A stretch of 64,000 bases of DNA from Klebsiella pneumoniae (GTDB lineage Bacteria; Pseudomonadota; Gammaproteobacteria; Ga0077536): NCBI GenBank assembly GCA_945862315.1, contig CAMAXW010000001.1, forward strand, positions 96,483-160,482, given 5' to 3'. The notes below the pieces were generated by a model. The model did no database searches. It saw nothing but the letters and a program-made list of their open reading frames with translations, and was not told the DNA's origin. Below are positions 10,183-19,328 of this stretch, piece after piece. Both the position numbers and the translations under genes were made by a program. Position 1 is the first letter of the stretch. Each line of letters starts with the position of its first letter.

Positions 10183-11148
10183 TCAGCGGCTTTCGAACGC
10201 CTCGTAGGCGTCGAGGATGCGCCCCACTAGCGCATGCCGCACCACGTCCTGCGAGCGGAAAAAAGTAAAACTGATACCATCGATTTGGCGCACAACGGCA
10301 ATCGCGTGGCGTAAACCCGACTCCCGCCCGCGGGGCAGATCGACCTGCGTAATGTCACCGGTGATCACCGCTTTGGCGCCAAAGCCAATCCGCGTCAAAA
10401 ACATTTTCATTTGTTCGATAGTGGTGTTTTGCGCCTCGTCCAAAATGATAAAAGCATCGTTGAGGGTACGCCCGCGCATGAACGCCAGTGGGGCCACTTC
10501 GATGATATTGCGTTCGATCAATTTGGAAACGCGCTCAAAACCCATCATCTCGTAGAGGGCGTCATACAACGGCCGCAGGTAGGGATCGATCTTCTGCGCC
10601 ATATCACCGGGTAGAAAGCCCAACCGCTCGCCCGCCTCTACCGCCGGGCGTACCAAGCACAAGCGGCGCACGCTGTCGGATTCGAGTGCGGCAACCGCCG
10701 CGGCCACCGCCAGATAAGTCTTGCCAGTACCAGCCGGCCCCACCCCAAAACTAATGTCACAACGCTCGATATTGCGCAGGTACAGACGCTGATTGGTGCC
10801 GCGCGCTTTGATGGCCATGCGGCGCGTTTGGATCACGGCTTCCGCCTCTTCACTCACGCCTTCCAGACGTGCCAGCACCGCAGCCGACTCTTGCAGTCGT
10901 AAATGGATATCGCCTAGCGCCAGCGACTTGCGCTCGGCCAAGGCGTAGAGATCAGCCAGCACTCGGCGGGCGGTGTCACGTTCTAACGCCCCACCGCACA
11001 GGCTGAACGCGTGGCCGCGATTACTGATTTCAACCCCTAGGCGGCGTTCAATGAGCCGCAGATGGTCGTCGAAAGGGCCGCATAAATTGGCCAGGCGATC
11101 GTTTTCGGGTGGGTCCAGTGTGAACTCAGTCGTGTGCGTGGTAGTCAT
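10183..11148 (-). CDS. ybeZ: PhoH-like ATPase YbeZ
   Basis: 321 residues from the ATG at 11148; a slightly longer frame overlaps miaB. The Walker A motif GPAGTGKTYLAVAAAV is near residue 131, and the Walker B-type FIILDEAQNT is followed by the PhoH pattern EQMKMFLTRIGFGAKAVITG. The N-terminal part carries the small KH-like domain seen in YbeZ. YbeZ works with YbeY in rRNA maturation. This is one of two PhoH ATPases in the window; the other (45605) is fused to a PIN nuclease. Confidence 0.95.
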   Translation of the reverse strand: MTTTHTTEFTLDPPENDRLANLCGPFDDHLRLIERRLGVEISNRGHAFSLCGGALERDTARRVLADLYALAERKSLALGDIHLRLQESAAVLARLEGVSEEAEAVIQTRRMAIKARGTNQRLYLRNIERCDISFGVGPAGTGKTYLAVAAAVAALESDSVRRLCLVRPAVEAGERLGFLPGDMAQKIDPYLRPLYDALYEMMGFERVSKLIERNIIEVAPLAFMRGRTLNDAFIILDEAQNTTIEQMKMFLTRIGFGAKAVITGDITQVDLPRGRESGLRHAIAVVRQIDGISFTFFRSQDVVRHALVGRILDAYEAFESR

Positions 11149-11149
11149 G

Positions 11150-12493
11150 TCAGGCCGCCTGCTCGCCATTTAAAATGAGTTCGCCACGCAAGGAATTGGG
11201 CAGCGCGGCGGTAATGCGTACCGTCACGAACTGGCCAAGAAGCTCGGGGGGACCCGCAAAATTTACCACGCGATTATTCTCTGTCCGGCCCGCCAATTCG
11301 CTGACATCTTTTTTGGCGCGACGGTGGACCAAAATCTGTTGCACGCTGCCAACCATTCGGCGGCTCTTTTCCTGTGCGAGTTCTTCGATGCGTCGTTGCA
11401 AGATAGCGAGGCGATGTTTTTTCTCCTCGGGTGTCACATCGTCGGAGAACGCAGCCGCTGGGGTACCGGGTCGTGGGCTGTAAATAAAGCTGAAGGAGTG
11501 GTCGAAATCCGCCTGTTCGATCAAGCGCATCGTGGCGTCGAAATCCGCCTGAGTCTCGCCGGGGAAACCGACGATGAAGTCTGAGGAAATAGAAATATCC
11601 GGGCGCAATTTGCGCAAGCGACGAACCTTAGACAAGTACTCCAGCGTGGTATGTCCGCGCTTCATGAGCGCCAACACGCGATCAGATCCACTTTGGACGG
11701 GCAGGTGCACGTGGCTGACCAAGGCCGGCACCTCGGCATAGACATCGATCAGGCGGTCGCTAAATTCAACCGGATGCGAGGTGGTGTAGCGAATGCGCCC
11801 GATGCCCTCGATCGCCGCCACGTAACGCACCAACGCGGCCAAATCGCATAACTGACCATCGTGCATAAGGCCCCGGTAGGCGTTGACGTTCTGCCCCAGC
11901 AACGTGATTTCGCGCACGCCCTGCTCGGCCAACGAGCTGATTTCGGCGATGACATCGTCGAAGGGACGACTAAATTCTTCGCCGCGGGTATAGGGCACCA
12001 CGCAAAACGTGCAGTATTTGCTACAGCCTTCCATGATGGAGACAAACGCGGTGGGGCCCTCGGCGCGAGGCTCCGGTAGGCGGTCGAATTTTTCGATTTC
12101 AGGGAAACTGATATCGAGCACCCGCCGCTGCCCCGCCACCGCGGCGGCGTAGAGTTCCGGTAGGCGATGCAAGGTTTGTGGCCCAAACACGATATCCACA
12201 TAGGGCGCGCGCGCAAAAACGTTGGCACCTTCCTGGCTCGCCACACACCCGCCCACGCCAATCAGGACGCCGCGTCGGGCGTCTTTCAATTCTTTCCAGC
12301 GGCCCAATTCGGAAAACAATTTCTCCTGTGCTTTCTCGCGCACCGAACAGGTATTCAGCAAAAGCAGATCCGCCGCTTCAGGGGAGTCCGCCACTTCAAA
12401 GCCATGCGAAGCGCCCAGCACTTCAGCCATTTTTTGCGAGTCGTACTCGTTCATTTGGCAGCCGAAGGTCTTGATGTAAACACGTTTAGTCAT
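11150..12493 (-). CDS. miaB: tRNA-2-methylthio-N6-dimethylallyladenosine synthase
   Basis: 447 residues. MiaB inserts a methylthio group at C2 of i6A37 in tRNAs. The N-terminal MTTase domain has cluster cysteines C12, C49 and C83. The radical SAM motif is C157-x3-C161-x2-C164 (CSKYCTFC), the same numbers as in E. coli MiaB. A C-terminal TRAM domain follows (about 375-440). It leads the miaB-ybeZ-ybeY-corC-lnt run; the promoter probably lies in the 70 bases upstream of 12493, but none is clear. Confidence 0.97.
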   Translation of the reverse strand: MTKRVYIKTFGCQMNEYDSQKMAEVLGASHGFEVADSPEAADLLLLNTCSVREKAQEKLFSELGRWKELKDARRGVLIGVGGCVASQEGANVFARAPYVDIVFGPQTLHRLPELYAAAVAGQRRVLDISFPEIEKFDRLPEPRAEGPTAFVSIMEGCSKYCTFCVVPYTRGEEFSRPFDDVIAEISSLAEQGVREITLLGQNVNAYRGLMHDGQLCDLAALVRYVAAIEGIGRIRYTTSHPVEFSDRLIDVYAEVPALVSHVHLPVQSGSDRVLALMKRGHTTLEYLSKVRRLRKLRPDISISSDFIVGFPGETQADFDATMRLIEQADFDHSFSFIYSPRPGTPAAAFSDDVTPEEKKHRLAILQRRIEELAQEKSRRMVGSVQQILVHRRAKKDVSELAGRTENNRVVNFAGPPELLGQFVTVRITAALPNSLRGELILNGEQAA

Positions 12494-12563
12494 AATAGCG
12501 ATGGCAACATTAAGCAGCGTTAGCGATAAGAAATAGGGGCAGCGTTAAACATCCGGTGGCCGT

Positions 12564-13316
12564 TCATTGGCCTTCGGCCTCAAACGCCACGTTCCGGCTC
12601 ACCAGCAAGGCGGCCACTTCACCGACTGCCGCGAGCACCGCCGCGGCATCGTCTCCCCGCACCACCAGCGCAGTCCCGTAGCGGGCTTCCCGCATGAAGG
12701 GATAACTGCCGAGATCCAGCGCCGGATAGCGCGTTTGCACCGCGGCGAGTTCGTTCGCGATATCGCTTTCGCGCACCCAAGCGGTCAGGGTGCGACTGGC
12801 GATCGGTGGGCCGCCCGGGAGCCGGGCCAGCACATTCGGCAGCATGGCCTGCAAGATTCTCGGCACCCCCGGCAACACGTGCACGTTCTCTACACTAAAG
12901 CCGGGTGCTGCACTCACGGGGTTGTCGATCAGGGTGGCGCCACGCGGCACTTGTGCCATGCGCAGGCGAACTTCGGTGGCTTCATTGGCACCATAATAGG
13001 CCGTGAGACGCCGTATCGCTTCTGCATCGTGATGCACCTCGCAGCCGAACGCCGCGGCGATACACTGCGTGGTGATGTCATCGTGAGTAGGGCCAATGCC
13101 ACCGGTCGTAAAAACATGGTGATAGCGGCTACGCAACGCATTCACCGCCTCAACAATGGCCTCGCGCCGGTCTTCGACCACCCGTACTTCGCGCAACCGT
13201 ACCCCGATGCCGGCCAGTGCTGCGCCGATAAATTGAACATTCGCATCGCGCGTGCGGCCGGAGAGGATTTCGTTGCCGATCACTAGCACGGCCGCGCTAA
13301 TCGGTGAGGCGTTCAT
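12564..13316 (-). CDS. CinA-like / molybdopterin-binding (MoaB/Mog-fold) protein
   Basis: 250 residues from the ATG at 13316, which overlaps the panC stop (ATGA). The N-terminal 170 residues form the MoaB/Mog fold of the competence/damage-inducible CinA family, with NEILSGRTRDAN and the TTGGIGPTHDDIT motif. The C-terminal deamidase domain of full-length CinA is absent, so this is the short single-domain class, whose function is not settled. Coupling to panC is positional only. Confidence 0.85.
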   Translation of the reverse strand: MNASPISAAVLVIGNEILSGRTRDANVQFIGAALAGIGVRLREVRVVEDRREAIVEAVNALRSRYHHVFTTGGIGPTHDDITTQCIAAAFGCEVHHDAEAIRRLTAYYGANEATEVRLRMAQVPRGATLIDNPVSAAPGFSVENVHVLPGVPRILQAMLPNVLARLPGGPPIASRTLTAWVRESDIANELAAVQTRYPALDLGSYPFMREARYGTALVVRGDDAAAVLAAVGEVAALLVSRNVAFEAEGQ

Positions 13317-14182
13317 GCCGTGGCGAGCGGCGATGACATGTCCACGCGTAAATTGTCGATGAGGCGCGCCGGCCCCAACCACGCAGCCACCAGAATCTGC
13401 AAACTGGTGTCGCCGGCCTGCGGTGGGGAGAGGTCGTGCACTCGGCGAACACTGAAGTATTCAGGCCGAAAACCGGCCGCGGCGAGTTCTGCCATGCCAG
13501 CGGTTTCGATGGCAATCAGAGAGGTGCTCTGCTGCTGGAGTTTTTCGGCGGCGCGCGCCAACGACTCAAAAATGAGCGGCGCACAACTACGTTCACGGGC
13601 GTTGAGGTAGGCGTTGCGCGAACTCATCGCCAGACCGTCGGGATCCCGCACGATCGGCTGACCCAGAATTTTGACCGGCATCAGCAGGTCATGCGCCATT
13701 TGTTTGATCACCAGCACCTGTTGGTAATCTTTTTCCCCAAACAGGGCAACGTCTGGTTGCACGTTCAGCAGCAGCTTGCTGACCACCGTCGCCACCCCGG
13801 AAAAATGTCCGGGCCGGAACTGGCCGCACAAAATGGTAGAGAGCACCGGCACGGTGACCCGAGTGTCTTCTTCCATGCCGCCGGGGTAGAGCTGGTCGAG
13901 GTTGGGTACGAAGAGGAGATCCAAGCCAGCTGCCTGCAGCTTTTGCTTGTCATCCTCCAAGGTGCTGGGATAACGCGCGTAATCCTCCCCACGACCAAAC
14001 TGGATAGGATTGACGAAAATGCTCACCACCGTGCGGGTAGCGAGTTCGCAGGCCCGGCGCAGCAGCGAAATGTGCCCCTCGTGCAGATTGCCCATCGTGG
14101 GCACAAAAGCGATGGTCTCGCCCGCCCGCCGCCAGTCGGCAACTACCGCACGCAGGTCTTCTACGGAAAAAACAGTGTTCAT
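13313..14182 (-). CDS. panC: Pantothenate synthetase
   Basis: 289 residues. PanC condenses pantoate and beta-alanine with ATP in coenzyme A synthesis. The nucleotidyltransferase motifs are VPTMGNLHEGH near residue 26 and the KMSKS-like MSSRNAYL near 178. The ATG at 14182 matches the family spacing to PTMG; an in-frame ATG at 14203 would add seven residues. panB, its usual upstream neighbour, is not here; a deoxynucleoside kinase occupies that place. Confidence 0.96.
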   Translation of the reverse strand: MNTVFSVEDLRAVVADWRRAGETIAFVPTMGNLHEGHISLLRRACELATRTVVSIFVNPIQFGRGEDYARYPSTLEDDKQKLQAAGLDLLFVPNLDQLYPGGMEEDTRVTVPVLSTILCGQFRPGHFSGVATVVSKLLLNVQPDVALFGEKDYQQVLVIKQMAHDLLMPVKILGQPIVRDPDGLAMSSRNAYLNARERSCAPLIFESLARAAEKLQQQSTSLIAIETAGMAELAAAGFRPEYFSVRRVHDLSPPQAGDTSLQILVAAWLGPARLIDNLRVDMSSPLATA

Positions 14183-14274
14183 AAGGCGCAACGGAAATCC
14201 CATCAATTTAGGCCGCAGTGTAGCGCAGGTTTGCGCGTGTGCCGCTGGGTAGCGCAGGCGCCACCTTCAGCGCA

Positions 14275-14958
14275 TTAGTCCAGTCCCAGATGGCGAACAC
14301 CGGGATTGAAATAGCGTCGCCCCACCACGCCGCGGTCGATTTCTGCCAGTAACAACGTGTAGTGGTTTTCGTTGTCGACCAGATTGATCTCCTCTGCGTT
14401 GACAATGAGTAAGGGCGTGTCGTTGTAGTAGTAAAAAAACGCCACGTACTCCGCGCACAGGCGCTCGAGGTAATGCTCATCCATGCCCTGCTCGTAGCTG
14501 ATCCCTCGGCGCGCAATACGCCGCTGCAGCGTGGGCACTGAGGCTTGCAAATAAATGACCAGCGAGGGTCTAGGCAGCGTTTCTACAAACCGTTGATAGA
14601 TCTCCTGATATAGCTGGAATTCATCGTTCTCAAGTACTACTCGGGCAAATAACCGATCTTTTTCGAACAAAAAATCGGACGTCAGCCGTGGCGCAAATAA
14701 ATCGCCTTGCCGCCGCGCCTGCAGTTCGCGGGTGCGATGAAACAGAAAATGCAGCTGGGTCGCCAAGGCGTAGCGCGTTGGTTCGGCATAGAACTTGGGC
14801 AGGAACGGATTGCCATCCGCTTCTTCCAGCAGCAATTCGGTCTGATAGGTCGTCGCCAAGCGCCGCGCCAGGCTGGTTTTACCCACCCCGATCGGGCCTT
14901 CAATGGCAATAAAGCCCGTGCCCGCCGCGGTGCGCTCGTTAGTCACCGCGCTCGTCAT
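14275..14958 (-). CDS. Deoxynucleoside kinase (dNK family)
   Basis: 227 residues. The P-loop GPIGVGKTSLARRL is near residue 20, followed by EKDRLFARVVL and the lid region around PTLQRRIARRG. These features match deoxyadenosine/deoxyguanosine-type salvage kinases. Specificity cannot be read from the sequence. The ATG at 14958 overlaps the folK stop by 4 bases (ATGA); the longest frame adds 70 residues inside folK and is rejected. Deoxynucleoside kinases occur beside folK in several gammaproteobacteria. Confidence 0.9.
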   Translation of the reverse strand: MTSAVTNERTAAGTGFIAIEGPIGVGKTSLARRLATTYQTELLLEEADGNPFLPKFYAEPTRYALATQLHFLFHRTRELQARRQGDLFAPRLTSDFLFEKDRLFARVVLENDEFQLYQEIYQRFVETLPRPSLVIYLQASVPTLQRRIARRGISYEQGMDEHYLERLCAEYVAFFYYYNDTPLLIVNAEEINLVDNENHYTLLLAEIDRGVVGRRYFNPGVRHLGLD

Positions 14959-15449
14959 AGCCGCTCTATCCCTTGAGGATCCAGCGCCGCTAGCAGCCCG
15001 GAGAGCGGCCCTAAGCCCGGCACCATTAGCGTGGGTGCAATTTCTGCGAGGGGAATCAACACGAAAGCCCGGACCGCGAGGCCGGGGTGGGGTATGCACA
15101 ATTGGGGATCCTCGCGGACGTTGTCGCCATACAGCAGCACATCGAGGTCTAGCGTCCGTGGCCCCCAACGCTCAGCGGTGCGCACCCGGGCATGGGCGCG
15201 TTCAAGGCACTGGAGTGCCTCCAACAGTGCCGGGGGACTTAGTGAAGTTTGCAGTTCGGCCACCGCGTTGATGTAGTCGGGCTGATTCGCCGGCCCCATC
15301 GGCGCCGTGCGGTAAAGCGCCGAGGTGCGAATCAGGCGGGTTTCGGGCAAGCCCGCCAGCTCGCGCAGGGCACGACCCACCTGCGCGATGGGATCGTCCA
15401 AATTACTGCCCAAACCCACATAGGCCACCGTCGTGGTGCGCGCCAGCAT
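14955..15449 (-). CDS. folK: 2-amino-4-hydroxy-6-hydroxymethyldihydropteridine pyrophosphokinase
   Basis: 164 residues. FolK transfers pyrophosphate from ATP to the pterin in folate synthesis. Visible motifs are YVGLGSNLDDP at the N-terminus, the substrate loop around PANQPDYINAVAEL, and RWGPRTLDLDVLLYG (about residues 92-106), which holds the two metal-binding aspartates. It starts 6 bases after the pcnB stop, the usual pcnB-folK arrangement. Confidence 0.96.
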   Translation of the reverse strand: MLARTTTVAYVGLGSNLDDPIAQVGRALRELAGLPETRLIRTSALYRTAPMGPANQPDYINAVAELQTSLSPPALLEALQCLERAHARVRTAERWGPRTLDLDVLLYGDNVREDPQLCIPHPGLAVRAFVLIPLAEIAPTLMVPGLGPLSGLLAALDPQGIERL

Positions 15450-15455
15450 GCCGCG

Positions 15456-16811
15456 TTATTCGCCAGCGGGTTTGCGCCGGCGGCGTCGACGACGGCGTTT
15501 GGCGGCATCGGGGGCGGGCGCATCGCTAGCGCTGGTTTGTAGGTTATCGACAAGGTGCTCGCGGTCGTCATCGCTAGGGGTGCTGAGGTAGCGGGTCCAG
15601 AACTCGGCGGCGTCTTCTACCGGTTCGCCCGCTTGGCTGCGCAAGAGCAGAAAATCATAGGCCGCCCGAAAACGGGGGTGCTCCATAGATTTCTCCACCC
15701 GCCTCGCCGCCGGCTTCTGGAGGCGGGCCTGTAGCCCCCAGATTTCACGGGTGACGTTGGTAAAGCGGCGCGGCATGGCGATGCGCGAAATTTGCTTGGC
15801 GATGATGGTATCGGAAGCGATCGCCAGGGCATCTAAGGACGAGGCGCCGTTCGCCATCAGGGAGGCCGCCTCCTCCTCGACCACGTGCCAGAGCAGGGCG
15901 GCAAATAAAAATGCCGGCGTAATGGGCTTGTTCTCGGCGACTCGCGCATCGGTGCTGTCGAGTGCGGCCTCGATCAGCGCCTGCGCGAACTCCCCTTCAG
16001 GGCTGTCGAGAAGCTCATCGGTCAGCGGGAATAAACAGTGGAACAGGCCGTGATGCCGCAAAGCCGCGAAGGTTTGGCGCCCAGCACCCCCTTGAAATAG
16101 CTTGAGCATTTCGTCGAAAAGCCGGGCCGGTGCAATGGCTTCCAACAACTGTCGCAGCCTTGGGATGGCTTCGAGGGTCTCGGCATCGAGCGAAAAACCC
16201 AACTTGGTGGCAAACCGTAAAGCCCGCAACATGCGGACCGGGTCTTCGCGGTAGCGTTTGTCGGGCTCACCAATCAGCCGCAGTTGGCCCGCGCGGAGGT
16301 CCTCTACCCCGCCCATATAGTCCACGATCGAGAAATCGGCGATGTTGTAATACAACGCATTGACCGTGAAATCGCGGCGCCAGACGTCGTCATCGATGGT
16401 GCCGTAGACGTTGTCGCGCAGGATCCGGCCTTCGTCCGTCATGGCGGAACCCTCGGTATCGCCATCGTGCTGGGCGCGAAAAGTGGCAACCTCGATAATT
16501 TCTTGGCCAAACTGGACGTGGGCGAGCCGGAAGCGCCGGCCGATGAGCCGGCAGTTCCGGAATAACTCGCGGACCTGTTCGGGCAAGGCGTCGGTGGCAA
16601 TGTCGAAATCTTTGGGTTCGCGGCCCAGCAGCAGGTCACGCACACTGCCCCCCACCAGATAGGCCTGATAGCCCGCGTTGTGTAGGCGGTACAACACTTT
16701 GAGTGCCGCGTCAGAGACAAATTTGCGGGAAACGGTGTGCTCGTCCCGGGTATAAATGCGTAGCGCGGGACGGGCGGGCACAACGTTGGAGACGGGTTCG
16801 ACAGACTTCAT
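15456..16811 (-). CDS. pcnB: Poly(A) polymerase I
   Basis: 451 residues. PcnB adds 3' poly(A) tails that promote RNA decay. The nucleotidyltransferase signature is GGSVRDLLLGREPKDFDIATD (about 54-74), with the catalytic aspartates in DFDIATDA. This is followed by RRFRLAHV and the RNA-binding segments that separate PAP I from CCA-adding enzymes. The C-terminus is a basic RRRRRRRRKP tail, as in many PAP I proteins. It heads the minus-strand run pcnB-folK-dNK-panC-cinA-like. Confidence 0.95.
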   Translation of the reverse strand: MKSVEPVSNVVPARPALRIYTRDEHTVSRKFVSDAALKVLYRLHNAGYQAYLVGGSVRDLLLGREPKDFDIATDALPEQVRELFRNCRLIGRRFRLAHVQFGQEIIEVATFRAQHDGDTEGSAMTDEGRILRDNVYGTIDDDVWRRDFTVNALYYNIADFSIVDYMGGVEDLRAGQLRLIGEPDKRYREDPVRMLRALRFATKLGFSLDAETLEAIPRLRQLLEAIAPARLFDEMLKLFQGGAGRQTFAALRHHGLFHCLFPLTDELLDSPEGEFAQALIEAALDSTDARVAENKPITPAFLFAALLWHVVEEEAASLMANGASSLDALAIASDTIIAKQISRIAMPRRFTNVTREIWGLQARLQKPAARRVEKSMEHPRFRAAYDFLLLRSQAGEPVEDAAEFWTRYLSTPSDDDREHLVDNLQTSASDAPAPDAAKRRRRRRRRKPAGE

Positions 16812-16945
16812 CAGAATGCAGGATTCCTTGGGGGCTCGAGATGGACGCGAGGCAGAACCAGCGGCCGGGTGGGTAGGATGAGCAAGCTGCGGTTCACCCG
16901 CTAATCTTAATCGTATTATTCGGGCATTGGATCAGCCCGTAACGG

Positions 16946-16974
16946 CTGACCGAACGCTTCTGACCCCCTATACT
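16946..16974 (+). promoter_or_regulatory. Promoter of the tRNA-Glu gene
   Basis: A CTGACC -35 box (16946-16951) lies 17 bases from a TATACT -10 box (16969-16974). The start is predicted near 16981, ten bases before the tRNA. The stretch after the -10 box is GC-rich (GCGCGCGC), the discriminator type of stable-RNA promoters under stringent control. Confidence 0.6.
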
Positions 16975-16990
16975 GCGCGCGCTACTCGCT

Positions 16991-17065
16991 GCTCCCTTCG
17001 TCTAGCGGTTAGGACGGTGCCCTCTCACGGCGCAAACAGGGGTTCGATTCCCCTAGGGAGTACCA
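16991..17065 (+). tRNA. tRNA-Glu (anticodon CTC)
   Basis: The cloverleaf can be folded by eye. The acceptor stem is GCTCCCT with AGGGAGT, including one G-U at the tip. The anticodon stem is 17017-17021 with 17029-17033, around the loop CTCTCAC. The anticodon is CTC (17024-17026), reading GAG. The T loop is GGTTCGATTCC and the CCA end (17063-17065) is encoded. The body closely resembles E. coli tRNA-Glu apart from the anticodon. Confidence 0.95.
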
Positions 17066-17546
17066 CACCAGCGGGGTACGCGCGGGGTCGTGCGCGTTGC
17101 CGCAACCATACGGCCAACCCGCCGCAATCTCGCCCACCCGCCGCAATCTCGCCCACCCCCCGCGGGTGCGCGTTCCACGAGCCGGTGGAACGCCGGGGCA
17201 CCGGCCCCAAAATCACCACCTTATTGCTGCAACGACCCGCAAGAGCGCCGCTCCTTGCTGCGACCCAACTTGGGGGCAGGCCGCGATTTACTGGCATTCC
17301 TGCCGGGGCCTTAAGCCATTCGCCACGGCGTTCGCCGGCCCTCCTCGTTGCGGGTCGCGATGGGTCGCGATGGGTCTGCTCGTGTCGGCGTGAAAGATGG
17401 TAGATGACACTGCGAAGTAGCTTGCCTAAACTTCGGGCTCAACGCTTGGACGTGATCGGCAAAAAAGGAAGCAGCGAGATGACCTTGCACTGGGGCCACG
17501 GGCCCACCCGCACAACCAGTGGCGCGCGTGCCGTTGTGGGGTTGCC
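17066..17546. other. 481-bp non-coding stretch with short tandem repeats
   Basis: No reading frame here looks like a protein. It holds two perfect adjacent 19-bp copies (17119-17137 and 17138-17156) and a doubled 10-mer near 17352-17371. No T-rich terminator follows the tRNA. A promoter for the MBL gene at 17547 must lie here, but no clear boxes were seen. Confidence 0.6.
17119..17156. repeat. Two perfect tandem 19-bp copies
   Basis: The unit CCGCCGCAATCTCGCCCAC occurs twice with no spacer, about 55 bases after the tRNA-Glu gene. Two copies are too few for a CRISPR or classical satellite. It probably arose by slippage. Confidence 0.85.
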
Positions 17547-18524
17547 ATGCTGATTCGTTTTTGGGGCACCCGGGGTTCGCTGCCGGTTGCGCTCACCGCA
17601 TCAAAGGTCTTGGCCAAAGTGGCCGCCGCGCTGTTGGCTGCAGAGGGGCGGCGTTTTGCCAATCTTGAAGAAGCCAGCGATTTCGCCCGCACGCTGCCCT
17701 TTAGCGTCGCGCAGACTTGGGGTGGCCATTCGAGCTGCGTTGAGCTGGAAGTCGCGCGCCCAACCAGCGCCTCTGGCCATGAATATCTATTGTGCGATTT
17801 GGGCAGCGGCATCCGCCCCTTCGGCAGTAGCGTGCTAGCGCGTCACGGACCCGGTGCCGCGAATACCTTCCATATTTTTGTGTCCCATGTGCACTGGGAC
17901 CACATCATGGGTTTTCCACTTTTTGCGCCGGCGTATATGCGCGGTAATCGCATTATCGTGTATGGCTGCCACACCGAACTCGAAGCGGCTTTTCGACGGC
18001 AACACGGCGCGCCTTCGTTTCCGGTCAGTTTTGACGAACTCTCGGCAGACATCGAATTTGTGACCCTGACCCCGGCCGTGACGACCGAGGTGGCGGGGGT
18101 CCGCGTCACACCCAAAGTGCAGTTGCACAGCGGCGACTCCTACGGCTATCGCTTCGAACACGGTGGCAAGTCCTTTGTGTATTCCACCGACTCCGAGCAC
18201 AAGCTCCAGGATCGGAAACAATCCGCGGATTTCGTCGAGTTTTTTCGCAACGCAGATCTGGTGTGTTTCGATGCCATGTACTCCTTCGCCGAGACCATTT
18301 CGGTCAAGGAAGACTGGGGACATTCCAGCAACGTGGTCGGGGTAGAACTGTGCCTGCAGGCGCATGCGAAAAAATTGGCGTTGTTCCACCACGAACCCAT
18401 ACACGACGACGCCCGCATTGCGGCGATCGAAATAGAAAGCCAGCGTTTCGAAGAAATCACGCGGGCCCAGCACCCAAAGTTGGAGATAGTGTCGGCTTGG
18501 GATGGTTTGGAAATCGAACTCTAA
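17547..18524 (+). CDS. MBL-fold metallo-hydrolase (FWGTRGS subfamily)
   Basis: 325 residues. It opens with LIRFWGTRGS, typical of an RNase Z-like or phosphodiesterase-like metallo-beta-lactamase subfamily. The zinc motif is H114-x-H116-x-D118-H119 (SHVHWDH). Further metal ligands are probably the D in STDSEH and the histidine in LFHHEPIHDD near the C-terminus. It probably cleaves a phosphoester or ester in the cytoplasm; the substrate is unknown. It stands alone between the tRNA and a convergent gene. Confidence 0.85.
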   Translation: MLIRFWGTRGSLPVALTASKVLAKVAAALLAAEGRRFANLEEASDFARTLPFSVAQTWGGHSSCVELEVARPTSASGHEYLLCDLGSGIRPFGSSVLARHGPGAANTFHIFVSHVHWDHIMGFPLFAPAYMRGNRIIVYGCHTELEAAFRRQHGAPSFPVSFDELSADIEFVTLTPAVTTEVAGVRVTPKVQLHSGDSYGYRFEHGGKSFVYSTDSEHKLQDRKQSADFVEFFRNADLVCFDAMYSFAETISVKEDWGHSSNVVGVELCLQAHAKKLALFHHEPIHDDARIAAIEIESQRFEEITRAQHPKLEIVSAWDGLEIEL

Positions 18525-18551
18525 AGTTCGCTGCACAAATAAGCGCCGATG

Positions 18552-19328
18552 CTAGCCGGCCCACTCCGCCATTTCTGCTAGCGAAAAGCCCCCCGCCAAA
18601 CGCGCCTCTTGGTTGAACGGCCCGCGCGGCAAGCTTTGCCCATAGGCGACACATAAGGCCCTAAACGTTGCCTGCGGTGCCACCGCACGTTGTGCGCACA
18701 GCCAGTGGTACCAGTGATTACCCACCGCCACGTGGCCAACCTCATCGCGCAGAATAATCGCCAGAATGTCGGCCGCGGCCGTGTCCCCCGCCGCGCGCAA
18801 GCGGGTTTGCAGGCCCGGCGTGACATCGAGCCCCCGGGCTTCCAACACGCGGGGCACCAGCGCCATGCGGGCCAAAGGGTCGGCGACAGTCTTACGCGCC
18901 GCGTCCCACAGACCGTCGTGGGCCACAAAATCGCCGTAGGCATGACCTAACGTCGCCAGATGCGCGGCCAATAGTTCGTAGTGATGCGCTTCCTCACCCG
19001 CCACCTGCAGCCAGTCTAAATAAAACGCTAGCGGTAGATCGGGGAAGCGCACGATCGCGTCCAGCGCTAAATTGATCGCGTTAAATTCAATGTGCGCGAT
19101 GGCGTGAATCAACGCCGCACGGCCTAGTGGCGAACCTAAGCGGCGGCGCGGCACTTGTTGTGGGGCGACCAATAGTGGCGCGGCGGGCCGCCCGGGCACC
19201 TCGCTCGGCGCGAGGCGTAAGGCCGGATCTGGCACGCCAGGTGCTGCGGCCAAGGCACGCGTGAGCGCTACTTTTGCCGCAGGATCTGGGCAGATGAGCG
19301 CCTGCCAGGCGGCGGCCCGGGTTTCCAT
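18552..19328 (-). CDS. DUF455 family ferritin-like protein
   Basis: 258 residues from the ATG at 19328; a TTG four codons upstream is less likely. It shows the four-helix ferritin-like pattern of DUF455: HAIAHIEFNAINLALDA, then GEEAHHYELLAAHL, then LRDEVGHVAVGNHWYHWL. The Glu and His residues could hold a di-iron centre. The reaction of the family is unknown to me. It converges on the MBL gene with a 27-base gap. Confidence 0.85.
   Translation of the reverse strand: METRAAAWQALICPDPAAKVALTRALAAAPGVPDPALRLAPSEVPGRPAAPLLVAPQQVPRRRLGSPLGRAALIHAIAHIEFNAINLALDAIVRFPDLPLAFYLDWLQVAGEEAHHYELLAAHLATLGHAYGDFVAHDGLWDAARKTVADPLARMALVPRVLEARGLDVTPGLQTRLRAAGDTAAADILAIILRDEVGHVAVGNHWYHWLCAQRAVAPQATFRALCVAYGQSLPRGPFNQEARLAGGFSLAEMAEWAG

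Noticed and set aside
12567..13286. A 239-codon plus-strand frame opposite the CinA-like gene
   Set aside because: It is antisense to a conserved domain and lacks motifs.
13436..14278. A 280-codon plus-strand frame opposite panC
   Set aside because: The panC motifs are intact on the other strand, and this frame has no recognisable domain.
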